Positions 52,721 to 62,488 of a DNA stretch of 64,000 nt are shown piece by piece. The notes below the pieces were generated by a model. That model saw nothing but the letters and a program-made list of their open reading frames with translations, made no database searches and was not told the origin of the DNA. Each line of letters starts with the position of its first letter. Within the stretch, counting starts at the first letter, position 1. A program made the position numbers and the translations under genes. The stretch is from Mucilaginibacter sp. (lineage in GTDB: Bacteria; Bacteroidota; Bacteroidia; Sphingobacteriales; Sphingobacteriaceae): positions 124,001 to 188,000 of the forward strand of contig NZ_JANYGQ010000015.1 in the NCBI RefSeq assembly GCF_025359345.1. Reading direction: 5' to 3'.

Positions 52721-54605
52721 AGAATTTAAAATACTATGGATCAGCGACATTCACTTTTCAGTGAAGTACGAAGAGGCTTTCAAAAAGAAGCCTGCGCTGG
52801 AGTTATATTTTGCAAACTTTTTTAATAAGATTAATGAAATTGTAATAACAGATGGCCGGGTCTCTTTTGACTACATATTTTTAACCGGTGATTTGGCCCA
52901 GGCAGGCCTGGAAGCCGATTACAAGCTACTGTTTATCAAGTTTCTTAAACCTCTTTTCGACTTGCTATTAACCTTTACAGGAAGCAAGCCCAGGGTGATC
53001 GTGATTCCCGGCAACCATGATGTAGATTGGCAGAAAAGTGAATTTTTAAAGGAGTATGTAAAAAAGATTGAACCAGGGAAAAAAGAACCTGTTGAAAGAG
53101 CAGCATATCTCGCCGATAATACCCCCGAATTCAAAAAGCTGTTTACCGATTATCGCAAATTTCTCATGGAATATGTTGTCGAGTTCGATGGGGGTAAGTA
53201 TAAAGATTTTTTCTGCATGGACAACAATTTGGAATTCAAGGTATCACCTGAATATCAGGAACATCGTTTGTTCGGTTATTTGGTGGATCACGAACGTCGA
53301 CTGATCGTCAATTTAGTCAATACCGCATGGTATTCACTTGGCGGCCGTTTCAACAATATTCTCGCTGATTTGGAAGCCGATCCAACCAATTGGAACATTT
53401 ATCATGTTGAGACCGGAAATAAAGCTGAAAATCCAACCGTTGGTGACATTTTAAGAAAACACACTGCCGCTCGACTGAAACGAGTATTGAACAAAAAAGA
53501 ATATATCAGCGAGTATAATAGCCAGATTACAGGTATTAATCTCTTCGAGCTCAGTGATATGCAAACTACCCAAAAAGAGTATAGTGAGTATTTCGTAATA
53601 ACCTGCCTACATCACCCATTTAATTGGTTAAAATGGGACGAACAATACGCATTCGATGACAAAGGCGACGACACCAATGCGAAGCGGCTGTCGAAACTTA
53701 TCGGATTATCGAACTTAATCCTCACCGGGCATGAACATGTGCCGAAACAGGTTAAAGGCGAAATGAAGTCCAATAGTTGTGTAATGCTCAAGAGCGGCTG
53801 TTTTCTTTTCGACAACCAGCATTCAGATGAAGGAAACCTGGAAAACGGCTGGTTTTCCGTATTGCACATCGACTCAGATAGAGCAACGGTACGACAGGAC
53901 AAACACTACTATGTCGTGAAAGAGCATAGCGGCAACTGGGATGACCTTAAAAGCGATCGGTCAAAAACGGGCTATTATAAACTTAGAAAAAAAAACGCAG
54001 GGTATCCGGACAAAGGGGAACGGCTACAAGAAATATCGAAAATGGTAAATAATACGTCAGTTGAGCAACTTTTTGCTTTACTCAATACCCTTTTTGAGGC
54101 AGACGAAAGAGCAATTAACGTCGAGCTGATTTCGAGCATCCCTGAGGCAAAATTTTTTAGGGTGGAAAGGACAGGCCTGGCAAACCTAACCGAAATATGT
54201 ATAATAGTACGAACGGAGAATGCTTATGATGTTTTACGTAAAGAAAGTTTTTGCGAGCAACTTATTAGTTTAGCCGCCGATGTCAGAGCCAAAGTTAGCA
54301 TTTTTCGCTTTGTTATTTTGGACCTGTTCATCGATCCGCCTGACCTAAGCCGCATGGCCCCACACCTTCAGGAAAAGTATTCATTTAAGGAAAGAAGTTC
54401 GCAGCTCCAATTAAAGACCTTGATCGCGGATGACATGTTTGATATTATGCGTTATGAAATGTTCGTCAATTTTGAAAAACGCTTCGCGTCTAGCGGAAAC
54501 CTACCCAGCGAATTTGAACTTATCAGGGATGCAATGTTCGTAAATACCATCGTTCCATTTTGGGTTGCCGAAAACATATGGCGGTCCGCCAAAATTCGGG
54601 TATAA
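52710..54605 (+). CDS. Calcineurin-like metallophosphoesterase with extra C-terminal domain
   Basis: I use ATG 52710, giving 631 residues that begin right at the first metal motif; the longer frame opens with TTG. The motifs are in order: SDIHFS, TGDLAQAG, GNHDVDW, CLHHPFNW and TGHEHVPK, which is a complete two-metal site. Residues about 440-631 form an additional helical domain of unknown family ending in WVAENIWRSAKIRV. There is no export signal. The substrate could be a nucleotide, nucleic acid or phosphoprotein. The overlap with the unknown upstream gene makes a two-gene module in an accessory region. Confidence 0.85.
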   Translation: MKSKEFKILWISDIHFSVKYEEAFKKKPALELYFANFFNKINEIVITDGRVSFDYIFLTGDLAQAGLEADYKLLFIKFLKPLFDLLLTFTGSKPRVIVIPGNHDVDWQKSEFLKEYVKKIEPGKKEPVERAAYLADNTPEFKKLFTDYRKFLMEYVVEFDGGKYKDFFCMDNNLEFKVSPEYQEHRLFGYLVDHERRLIVNLVNTAWYSLGGRFNNILADLEADPTNWNIYHVETGNKAENPTVGDILRKHTAARLKRVLNKKEYISEYNSQITGINLFELSDMQTTQKEYSEYFVITCLHHPFNWLKWDEQYAFDDKGDDTNAKRLSKLIGLSNLILTGHEHVPKQVKGEMKSNSCVMLKSGCFLFDNQHSDEGNLENGWFSVLHIDSDRATVRQDKHYYVVKEHSGNWDDLKSDRSKTGYYKLRKKNAGYPDKGERLQEISKMVNNTSVEQLFALLNTLFEADERAINVELISSIPEAKFFRVERTGLANLTEICIIVRTENAYDVLRKESFCEQLISLAADVRAKVSIFRFVILDLFIDPPDLSRMAPHLQEKYSFKERSSQLQLKTLIADDMFDIMRYEMFVNFEKRFASSGNLPSEFELIRDAMFVNTIVPFWVAENIWRSAKIRV

Positions 54606-54791
54606 CGGTGTAACATTTTTAACCGCTAGGCGTCAGTATATAGCAACCATAACGATGGCTCTGCGTATAAAGTTAATAATCTGATAATTGTTGACAAATA
54701 ATTGACAGTGAGTGAAATATTATAGAAAGTTTTTGTTTAAATTTGACACTTAAAAAAAACCTTCCTTATCCGCGCTTGTTAAGCGTATAGG

Positions 54792-55247
54792 ATGAAAATT
54801 TTAACTATGAGGAAAGTAACGCTTAATCCCGGGAGTCAACTGAACGCTGAAGGCGAGTTCAATCAGATTTTTGATTTTTTCAAAAGCACAGAAATTATTG
54901 CGGACACTCCTTATCCCGAACTGAAGCAGAAGGCGCAGGAATTTTTAGCAGGCGCCGATCAAATGACGAAAAACGCCATACTTAACTCCGTTTATCAGCC
55001 AGCTGGCGATTTATTCGATTTTCCGGAAAATTTAGACCCTTATGACCGTTTTGCAATAACTTTTGGTTTTCAGAACTTTTACAGGGCTGTTCATAACGTA
55101 CTTACTGAACATACACCATTATCATTGCAAAGCAATGGGGCCAAGCCACAATACGTGCTGACAAAAGATGCCTTTGACTATATGGGGCACAACGACTTGG
55201 AGATCGAGCCTAGTAAAGCTGGATATGCAGCGCTGTTCTATCATTAA
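54792..55247 (+). CDS. Unrecognised 151-residue protein
   Basis: The product has no signal peptide or membrane helix. It is mixed helical (LKQKAQEFLAGADQMTKNAI; YDRFAITFGFQNFYRAVHNV), which suggests a small soluble protein. I recognise no family. It starts 186 bases after the metallophosphoesterase stop on the same strand, so it may be transcribed separately. It is followed at once by the first copy of the intergenic repeat. Confidence 0.6.
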   Translation: MKILTMRKVTLNPGSQLNAEGEFNQIFDFFKSTEIIADTPYPELKQKAQEFLAGADQMTKNAILNSVYQPAGDLFDFPENLDPYDRFAITFGFQNFYRAVHNVLTEHTPLSLQSNGAKPQYVLTKDAFDYMGHNDLEIEPSKAGYAALFYH

Positions 55248-55283
55248 AGCTGCGTCTTTATTCATTACCTTGCGAAGTAAGAA

Positions 55284-55418
55284 CAGTCCGGACTCCCTCC
55301 TTGTCTTTCCCACCCGCGGCTCCATGCCCAATTCTCCGGCGTACTGCCGGATGGCACTTGCTTTTTCCCGCGCGTTTTAATGATTACTCATTTTACTAGC
55401 ATCTTATCCCGGTTTCGC
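55284..55418. repeat. Intergenic repeat, copy 1
   Basis: The core GTACTGCCGGATGGCACTTG and its flanks up to CCGGTTTCGC align with copies at 62998-63109 and 63241-63352 and, less well, at 58888-58940. It lies in the gap between two convergent unknown genes. Open frames through it (either strand) are not conserved between copies. Confidence 0.75.
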
Positions 55419-55485
55419 TTTTATGCGACATAGATTAGGGTGAACCGAGATTTAATAATATTATTAAGCAAACACACTTATTCTA

Positions 55486-56319
55486 TCAATTATCACTAAA
55501 GTCTTCGTCATCTTCGTCCTCATCTTCGGTTAATTTATCGAATTTGGCTTTTTGTTCATCCCTTTCGCTTTCCCAGCGCTTGAGCGTTTTCTCATTTTCT
55601 ATTTTAAAGTCTTCATACTCTTGCATGGGTAGCTGGTAACCTAAACCTGATTTTGGATAACCCTGATCTCCAAAACCAAAGTTTCTTTCATCGAGGTTAA
55701 CACCAAGTTTTTTAACGCTTCTGGCCAAACGTATAAATTCTGCATAATCCATACCTGCTTTTAACCTCGATACGTCCTTTACTTCTTCCCCCCACCACGT
55801 GTGATCGACTGTGGGAAATCTCCACGTTTTAATATCTTGAAAATATTGATATTCCCCTGAAAAATAGTATAGATAACTACGTGTCAGCAAATCAGCCGTT
55901 TGCTCCGAAAAGTCCATCCCAACGAGCATGTCCATCGTTTGCATATACCCCGTGTAGGCATAATTTGCGTTTGTCAAATCTTCTGCCTGATCTTTAGAAA
56001 TACCAAAATTGTTATACAACCGAAACACCCAGACTGGCTGATAATCGGCACCCGCTTTAATTGCTGCAGCCTCATTACCATCATACAGCCCGGCGGAAAC
56101 GGCCCCCAACCAAACTTGAAATGCCTCCAGCTTAGAAGATTTTGCCACCTCCGTTAAAAGCGCTTCGTTTTTCTCTAAAACCGACTTTGCTAAAGTGGCC
56201 GAAAAGTCATTTGGTAAATAATTAAATCCGAATCTTGTACCAAATGGTTTAGCTGCATCCAAAAAATTTCCAGGTTTTGCATCATGGCGATCTGGCCACA
56301 TTGAATAGTCATTGTACAT
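55486..56319 (-). CDS. Unrecognised 277-residue protein with acidic tail
   Basis: I start at ATG 56319 (MYNDYSMWPDRHDAKPGNFL), which is 2 bases after the stop of the 726-residue gene. A longer frame upstream overlaps that gene and reads as its shadow. The protein is soluble, rich in Tyr and Trp, and ends in a run of Glu and Asp (TEDEDEDDEDFSDN) of a kind often used for electrostatic or disordered contacts. I recognise no family. The close spacing implies a two-gene operon and probably a complex. Confidence 0.7.
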   Translation of the reverse strand: MYNDYSMWPDRHDAKPGNFLDAAKPFGTRFGFNYLPNDFSATLAKSVLEKNEALLTEVAKSSKLEAFQVWLGAVSAGLYDGNEAAAIKAGADYQPVWVFRLYNNFGISKDQAEDLTNANYAYTGYMQTMDMLVGMDFSEQTADLLTRSYLYYFSGEYQYFQDIKTWRFPTVDHTWWGEEVKDVSRLKAGMDYAEFIRLARSVKKLGVNLDERNFGFGDQGYPKSGLGYQLPMQEYEDFKIENEKTLKRWESERDEQKAKFDKLTEDEDEDDEDFSDN

Positions 56320-56321
56320 TC

Positions 56322-58502
56322 TCAAAATATTTTCTCTAAAAATTCGATTGTTGCAAGCTGTTGATTTGGAATTGCTTGCTCTGCTTGGATTAAAATATCT
56401 TCGGAAATTCCGACAATTACCGGGTTCAAGAATCTGCTGGACAGCGGTAAGAACTCTTGAAAATTTAAAATTCCTTCTACGGAAAAATTGACTGATGCAA
56501 TCATTTCCAAGTCGATTTTCCAAGACTTTCCTTCAACCGGTTCAACTCGTTTAACAATGCAGGAAAAGAAAATATTATCACCGATAGTTTTAACGCCGTT
56601 AATGGCGACTTTCCAAACAGACATGGGTAGCACAGGAAGGTCTGACATATCTTCCTGAGTGATAAATGCCTGTGCATCACACCGAAACCTATCAATTATC
56701 GTAGCAATAGGTTTACCTTCGGTAACAAATTCTCCAATTGAAACGATCCGCGATACAACTTTGCTGTCTAGCGGAATTTTCAGGTAGCCTAAATTGATAT
56801 AATCGCTATTTAGTTTAGCTGTTAAGCTGTCGAATATTTTTTGAACATTATTTATTGCATCTACCGTTGTTAGGGCAATTCTTATTTTATCGATTTTCGA
56901 AAAAATCGAATCAAAACTTTTTCGGTTTTTTTCCAAATAAGATCTACTTTTATTAAACCTATAATAGTCATCAATCACTACATCGTCATTAGGGATACTT
57001 GTGCGAACGTTATTTTGTTCGAAATTATCGCGCCAAATGCGTAAGTTGTTTATTTGATCCTCATATAACCTGGGATTAACAAGCAGGTCATTATAAATTT
57101 GAATACCTTGAGGGAGATCAGAAATGTTTCCTCGCTGATCAAACGGATTGTTTTGTAGATCTGCTGAGGTGTAGGCTTGCAGTAGCTTTACAGTGGTTCC
57201 GCCAAAAATACTTTTGATCTTAAATTCCATAACAGCCGAGATATAATCGCTGGCCGCATGGGGGATGATAAACGTTAAAAGCCCTTCAATGTCCCCGGCA
57301 AAAAATAAATGTGGTACTAATTTTCCATCTTGGTCATGATTTTTCGCAATCGGAATTGCCTTGTTTGGGGTTGTAATATACTTAATTATAAAGCCGAGCA
57401 GACCGTCAAAGCAACTACCATATTTATTGGCTTCCTCGGCTGGCAGACCAAGATTTGCAACTGCACATTTTGCGACCCACAGCGATCGTTCCTCAGGAAG
57501 CACTTCCGTCGTTGCAGGCCATCCTCCACTAAGCCAAACGTTAAATCCGACATTCCCAATCTCTTTGGTGGCTTTGATGGCATTATCAATTTGAATTCTA
57601 ACATCATACAATTCATCATAAGCATTTTCTAACTTGGTAAATGGGGTGGGGATATCTTCCGCTGCGGGCAGAAGGCCTGCAAGGTCAGCTTTTTTATTTT
57701 GAATAACGCCCCATGCTTTAAGCGCTGCTATGTCATCTTCATTATATAGTTTTTTTAAAGCTATATTTTCCCAATATTCCTTTATTTTGCTAGGGTAATA
57801 CATCAAAGAATTGATGCTCTCATAATCTACATAGATAATTTGTTCTTGGTAAAATACAGGGTCATTGATCCTTATTTTTTGAAATAGGGCTGTCGGATGA
57901 GAGACTTCATCCGAATAAAGCCCGTTAAATAGTTCCCGTCTCCTTATTTCATTAGCAATTTCCTTACAGGCTAATAAGCGAGTACTACCCTTGTCTAAGG
58001 AGATCAGAGCCGAACAAAATGCGATGGTTGTCTCGCTTAATAGAGCACTAATTCTTTTTTCTAAAACTGGATAAGTTTCCTCAGGTATATCATTAGCTAG
58101 TGATGAAATTTGATTATTCCATAAAATTGACAGCAGCAATGCAATTGAATTATTTATTCTGGCTGAATCTTTAAATTTCGCTGGCAGGAAAGGGTCTTCA
58201 ACCGCTTGCAATGACAGGCTATCAAAATCTTTCCGAAAGGCAAACAAAGCGTCATATCTGGTATTAAATTCTTCACTCAATTTGCGTACCTCCTCGCTAA
58301 ACACATTAGTCTGAAATTCAATCACATTTGTTGATGCGTCGTATTCCAAATAATAACCGTCTGAAAGATTTTCTGACCGGTTTTTGACGCCATCGAGAGA
58401 GTTTCGGCCTATGTCACCAATATCAGCCATTTTGGTAATTGTCCCTGAAACAGGCATCGTTAAAGAACTTATACCTTTATGCAGTAATGCTTCTATTTTC
58501 AT
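56322..58502 (-). CDS. Unrecognised 726-residue protein with HlyD-like beta domain
   Basis: I start at ATG 58502 (MKIEALLHKGISSLTMPVSG). Near the N-terminus PVSGTITKMADIGD resembles one half of a lipoyl/biotinyl-like sandwich. Near residues 600-700, YLKIPLDSKVVSRIVSIGEF followed by VTEGKPIATI and a barrel-like stretch (VWKVAINGVKTIGDNIFFSC) resembles the second half and adjacent beta domain of HlyD-type adaptors. About 500 mostly helical residues lie between. There is no signal peptide, lipobox or membrane helix, so it is not a normal adaptor. Partner and function are unknown. Confidence 0.7.
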   Translation of the reverse strand: MKIEALLHKGISSLTMPVSGTITKMADIGDIGRNSLDGVKNRSENLSDGYYLEYDASTNVIEFQTNVFSEEVRKLSEEFNTRYDALFAFRKDFDSLSLQAVEDPFLPAKFKDSARINNSIALLLSILWNNQISSLANDIPEETYPVLEKRISALLSETTIAFCSALISLDKGSTRLLACKEIANEIRRRELFNGLYSDEVSHPTALFQKIRINDPVFYQEQIIYVDYESINSLMYYPSKIKEYWENIALKKLYNEDDIAALKAWGVIQNKKADLAGLLPAAEDIPTPFTKLENAYDELYDVRIQIDNAIKATKEIGNVGFNVWLSGGWPATTEVLPEERSLWVAKCAVANLGLPAEEANKYGSCFDGLLGFIIKYITTPNKAIPIAKNHDQDGKLVPHLFFAGDIEGLLTFIIPHAASDYISAVMEFKIKSIFGGTTVKLLQAYTSADLQNNPFDQRGNISDLPQGIQIYNDLLVNPRLYEDQINNLRIWRDNFEQNNVRTSIPNDDVVIDDYYRFNKSRSYLEKNRKSFDSIFSKIDKIRIALTTVDAINNVQKIFDSLTAKLNSDYINLGYLKIPLDSKVVSRIVSIGEFVTEGKPIATIIDRFRCDAQAFITQEDMSDLPVLPMSVWKVAINGVKTIGDNIFFSCIVKRVEPVEGKSWKIDLEMIASVNFSVEGILNFQEFLPLSSRFLNPVIVGISEDILIQAEQAIPNQQLATIEFLEKIF

Positions 58503-59059
58503 GGTTAACAAGGGAATTAGTGAAATTCAGGTTAGATATCATAAATATTGATTGATGCAATTTAATATTTAAATTCGATTCATAAGTAGCCCGTTCAACC
58601 GATAAACGTTTATGAAAATGATGTTAGCAATTTCTTAGGCAGCTAGGTGAAACTTTTCGAAACACTTGTCACATTTTAAGACTCTTTAGTGCCTCTCCCC
58701 TCCTTTTTCAGCGGGAATAATAACACCACCACCACTACGGTCAACGCAACATATACGTTCGTTAAGTTTCCCGCTGCATCCGTTAATATCCCCTTACCTG
58801 TAACAAGGTCCGCTCCCCAAACCACTTAATCTCATACCCCGTTACAGGCCGCGCCGCAAAACCATCCGGCATCCATACTCGCCTTTCCCCCCCGCTGCCC
58901 CAGCCCCAATTCTCCCGGCGCACTACCAAATGGCACTTCCAATGCATGCCGGCTTAGTTCCTGTTCTTCGACCTTTACTTTTTCCCCATCTTTTTGGGAG
59001 TAACGGTGAACTGGCCTGGAAAAGTCGTAATGAAATTTTCAACCTGACAACTTAGGGGA
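58503..59059. other. 557-base gap with intergenic repeat
   Basis: The part next to the 726-residue gene is AT-rich and probably holds its promoter, though no TAnnTTTG element is clear. The central part is the repeat listed at 58768-58940. From 58941 to 59059 I see nothing definite. Confidence 0.4.
58768..58940. repeat. Intergenic repeat, copy 2 (modules 2 and 1)
   Basis: Module 2 (58768-58885) contains the inverted repeat CCTGTAAC (58797-58804)/GTTACAGG (58841-58848) and GGCCGCGC. It matches 63127-63232. Module 1 (58888-58940) shares CCCCAATTCTCCCGGCG and ATGGCACTT with copies 1 and 3. The order module 2 then module 1 is the same as at the right-hand locus. Confidence 0.7.
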
Positions 59060-59410
59060 TTATTTTGCAGCATCCTTCTTAAGTTCGAAAGCCACCGGGT
59101 TGCCATTGAAAGACATAGAAAGGCTCATTACATCCCCTTTCACAACACCTTTAATAGGAACATCGTTATCCATTATCGGTATGGTAAAACTTAGGCTATC
59201 GCCTTTGATAACACCATTTTTTATTTGTACGACATTTCCGTCAGGCCCCTTATGGGTTCCCGTCAGCGTTGTGCCGTCTACCTTGAAGTCGTAAGAAATG
59301 TCAAACTGGTCGTTAACTCTTCCGGTCCAGTGTCCGGTAATGTCAGCGGCAAAGCAAATGGCAACAACTGCCAATACTAATAAAGCGGATAATAAAAATT
59401 TCTTTTTCAT
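59060..59410 (-). CDS. Small secreted beta-barrel-like protein
   Basis: The 116-residue protein has a signal peptide (MKKKFLLSALLVLAVVAICF, then AAD) followed by short beta strands (ITGHWTGRVNDQFDISYDFK; GTTLTGTHKGPDGN). This layout is common for small exported Bacteroidetes proteins often annotated only as hypothetical. No catalytic motif is visible. It is separated from the aldose epimerase gene by 90 bases on the same strand. Confidence 0.75.
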   Translation of the reverse strand: MKKKFLLSALLVLAVVAICFAADITGHWTGRVNDQFDISYDFKVDGTTLTGTHKGPDGNVVQIKNGVIKGDSLSFTIPIMDNDVPIKGVVKGDVMSLSMSFNGNPVAFELKKDAAK

Positions 59411-59500
59411 AATAAATAATTTAAAAAGGTTAATGACTATATTGATTTAAAATTTAGATAACGATTTGATTTTCTGATGGTAAGCGAAACCGGCTTATAC

Positions 59501-60670
59501 TTACTTCTCAAACTTATACATCGTCTGAGTTTTATAGATTTGACCCGGTCTTAAAGTAGTTGCGGGAAACTGCGGTTGATTAGGCGAATCCGGGAAATGC
59601 TGGGTTTCCATAGCGAACCCTGTGCGATGTTTGTCTTTTTCGCCATATTTCATGGTGTTAGCACCGCCCATAAAGTTGCCGCTGTAAAATTGCAAGCCGG
59701 GCTCTTCGGTATAAACCTTCATCACAATGCCGGTTTTATCTCCTTTAACTGTAGCTACAGGGGTAGTAAAGCCATGCTTATTTAATACAAAATTATGGTC
59801 ATAACCCTTGCCGTTTTTTATCTGCTCGTTTGTATCGTTTATATTCGCGCCGATAGTAGCTGTCACAGTGAAATCAAATGGTGTGCCTTTTACCGGTTCA
59901 ATTTTCCCGGTAGGTATTAGTGTTGCGTCAACCGGGGTGTAATTATCGGCATCTATTTGAACGATATGATTTAATATAGTACCGTTGCTTTCGCCATTCA
60001 GGTTAAAATAGCTATGATTGGTCAAATTCACTACGGTAATTTTATCGGTAGTAGCTTCGTAGCTGATTTTCACTGCGTTATTATTTGTTAATTTATAAAC
60101 TACTTTAACACTTAATGTACCCGGATAGCCTTCTTCCATATCTTTGGAAACATAGGTCAATTCCAGTGTCTGGTTGTCTGTTTTTTTTGCATCCCAAACT
60201 TTGCGGTCAAATCCTTCTTTACCGCCATGCAGGCTGTTCGGCCTATTGTTGATGAACATTGTATAATCCTTACCATCCAGGGTAAAATGCCCTTTTGCGA
60301 TACGATTGCCATAACGCCCAATAGTTGCCCCATAATAGCTTGCCCCGGCTTTAACATAACCATCGATACTGCCGCAGCCCAATACTACATCTGTCATCTT
60401 ACCTTCATGATCAGGTACTAACAGGCTCACTAAATGGCCGCCATAGTTGGTAATTGCAGCTTCCATTCCGTTTTTGTTTTTTACTACAAATAAATGTGTT
60501 TGTTTACCCTTAATGGTTTTTTCAAAGCCTGAATCGGCGGGCAGCTTCCCGTAAATAATACTATCTTTCACGGATGTTGCTATTGTTGTTTTATTGACCG
60601 ATGGGCTAAAGGCGACAAGCATTGCCGCACCGGCAGTTAGGATGGTCAGCGATAAATTCCTTAAATTCAT
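59501..60670 (-). CDS. galM: Aldose 1-epimerase (galactose mutarotase), exported
   Basis: The 389-residue protein begins with a hydrophobic leader (LSLTILTAGAAMLVAFSPS), so it may act in the periplasm. GalM motifs are NYGGHLVSLLVPDH, GATIGRYGNRIAKG, the substrate region NNRPNSLHGGKEGFD, the catalytic-His motif NLTNHSYFNL, and the catalytic Glu near the end (GFAMETQHFPDSPN). It lies 71 bases after the esterase gene and fits plant-polymer breakdown. Confidence 0.92.
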   Translation of the reverse strand: MNLRNLSLTILTAGAAMLVAFSPSVNKTTIATSVKDSIIYGKLPADSGFEKTIKGKQTHLFVVKNKNGMEAAITNYGGHLVSLLVPDHEGKMTDVVLGCGSIDGYVKAGASYYGATIGRYGNRIAKGHFTLDGKDYTMFINNRPNSLHGGKEGFDRKVWDAKKTDNQTLELTYVSKDMEEGYPGTLSVKVVYKLTNNNAVKISYEATTDKITVVNLTNHSYFNLNGESNGTILNHIVQIDADNYTPVDATLIPTGKIEPVKGTPFDFTVTATIGANINDTNEQIKNGKGYDHNFVLNKHGFTTPVATVKGDKTGIVMKVYTEEPGLQFYSGNFMGGANTMKYGEKDKHRTGFAMETQHFPDSPNQPQFPATTLRPGQIYKTQTMYKFEK

Positions 60671-60741
60671 TTTATAGTTATTAATTTGTTTTTATTAGTT
60701 ACTGAGCTCGTTATAATTGTTAGTTTATAACAAATAGAAAA

Positions 60742-62289
60742 TTATTTACCCCAGGCTTCACCTTCAGGAGAACGCCTCCATTTGAAATATCCATCCAATA
60801 CTTTTAGCGATGCAGCGCTGGGGACGGTTCCGGCGTGCGCAGTTTGCGAGAAGTACATCACCACAGGGTGAGCCATATTAAATGCAGGCCAATTAGGCTC
60901 TCCCGGCCCGTTAGGGTCGCCATATTTTGCAAAGTTTGTCCAATAGGTGCCCATCGCATCCGAAATATCCAGGTCTGTTTTACTGGTTTGTGGGCTTGAA
61001 GTATCAAGCGTGCCGAAAACATACGCTACTTCCTGCCCATGCGGCGACCCATAGCCCGCACGGGGCGAGCCTGGCGGATATTCGGGATGCTGATCAAAAT
61101 AATAATAAAAAACCTTAGCCTTACCGCCCTTCGCCTGCAAATTTGCCCAGCTCCAGGTTTGCCAGCCAAAGGCGGCATCGCGTGAAAGATCACGGGCAGT
61201 TTTTGCAACCGTATCCGTGCCCGGCGGATAAGCCTTAATAAGCTCGGCAGCGAATTTGCCATACCGTTTATTTACCGCAGCAATATAATCTTCTGTGGTT
61301 TTTGGTGGCGAGAAACTTGCGCCTTCGTCCGAGTTGTAACCCACCAATATTGGGGTTTCGTTATATTTTCCGGCGTCATAAAGTTTGTATTGGTCGTCGG
61401 GTATCACCCAACCATCAACAATGGGCCAGGCAAGCCCGCGCACCGCAGGCAGCTTATTTGCATCCACCTTTCGCAAACTGGCAATTGATGAAAACCCGGC
61501 ACCTTTAACATAAGCTTCACCCGCAGCTTCCGCCTCGGGCAAGCTTTTCATATTTTCGCCCGGATAGGTTGTAGTGCGTGTGGGACCAAATGAGCCGCCG
61601 CTTTCGGAAATAGCACCCTCGAACAGTCCTTTGGCCAGTGGGCTTGCGCATAACATGCTAACCGCAATACCTCCTGCCGATTCACCGAATATGGTAACTT
61701 TATTTGGATCGCCCCCAAAAGCGGCAATATTTTCCCTTATCCATTTAAGGCCAGCGATCATATCCAATAAACCATAGTTCCCTGAAACATGGCTCGGACT
61801 CTCGGCGCTCAGTTCAGGATGTACCAAAAACCCAAGCTGCCCTACACGATAGGCTATACTTACCAGCACTACCCCTTTTTTAGCCAGCTTTTCACCGTTA
61901 TAAGTTGGTTCAGCTGTACCTCCAAAGTTAAAAGCACCACCGTATATCCATACAAGGACCGGAACTTTGTCAGTTGGGGACTTAGCCGGTGTCCATACGT
62001 TCAGGTACAGGCAATCTTCACTTTTTCCTGATGCAGAATTGCCGCCTTGCATAGGTTCCGGAGCGAATTTATCGGCACGGCGCAGGCCATCCCATTTTGC
62101 TGCGGGTTGCGGCGGGCGCCAGCGAAATTCTCCAACCGGGGGCGCCGCAAAGGGGATGCCTTTATATATGGTAAGGCCATTTTCCGCAGTTCCCTGCAAT
62201 AATCCCTCGCTCACCTTAACGGGCGCAGGCTGCGTATTAGCAATTTCAGCAGAGATCGTTAAGGCAAGAATAAAAATCAGATGTCTCAT
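60742..62289 (-). CDS. Carboxylesterase, type B family
   Basis: The 515-residue protein has a signal peptide (MRHLIFILALTISAEIANTQ) and a full-length type B esterase fold. The oxyanion motif is YGGAFNFGG, the nucleophile elbow is GESAGGIAVSML, the acid residue lies in GYNSDEGASF, and the His region is YGSPHGQEVAYVFG. It may remove acetyl or other acyl groups from polysaccharide. Upstream on the same strand is the CBM6 remnant, and downstream is galM. Confidence 0.92.
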   Translation of the reverse strand: MRHLIFILALTISAEIANTQPAPVKVSEGLLQGTAENGLTIYKGIPFAAPPVGEFRWRPPQPAAKWDGLRRADKFAPEPMQGGNSASGKSEDCLYLNVWTPAKSPTDKVPVLVWIYGGAFNFGGTAEPTYNGEKLAKKGVVLVSIAYRVGQLGFLVHPELSAESPSHVSGNYGLLDMIAGLKWIRENIAAFGGDPNKVTIFGESAGGIAVSMLCASPLAKGLFEGAISESGGSFGPTRTTTYPGENMKSLPEAEAAGEAYVKGAGFSSIASLRKVDANKLPAVRGLAWPIVDGWVIPDDQYKLYDAGKYNETPILVGYNSDEGASFSPPKTTEDYIAAVNKRYGKFAAELIKAYPPGTDTVAKTARDLSRDAAFGWQTWSWANLQAKGGKAKVFYYYFDQHPEYPPGSPRAGYGSPHGQEVAYVFGTLDTSSPQTSKTDLDISDAMGTYWTNFAKYGDPNGPGEPNWPAFNMAHPVVMYFSQTAHAGTVPSAASLKVLDGYFKWRRSPEGEAWGK

Positions 62290-62488
62290 AAATGGTTATT
62301 ATTATTTTGATTTAGTATTTCCATTAGGATAAGCTTTTTGATGTTTTAAAGACAGTCAATAATCAGCACCCTGTATTTTATGTCCAGGCAATTCCAACTT
62401 TTTTGTGCCACATCTTTTTCAAGCTATTCAATAACGCTCTGCAGTAAAAATGCAAATGGTCGCAGATTAAGGGTTGAACTATCCATCG

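Noticed and set aside
55122..55331. Minus-strand open frame through repeat copy 1
   Set aside because: The corresponding frames in other copies are interrupted or read different residues, so the repeat is not protein-coding.
56320..56523. N-terminal extension of the 277-residue gene
   Set aside because: It overlaps the end of the 726-residue gene, reads as its shadow, and a good ATG lies 2 bases after that gene's stop.
60717..60733. TTGTTA/TAACAA inverted repeat between esterase and galM
   Set aside because: The stem is only 6 bp and AT-rich with no T-run, too weak to call a terminator, and it lacks the spacing of the Crp-type dyads.
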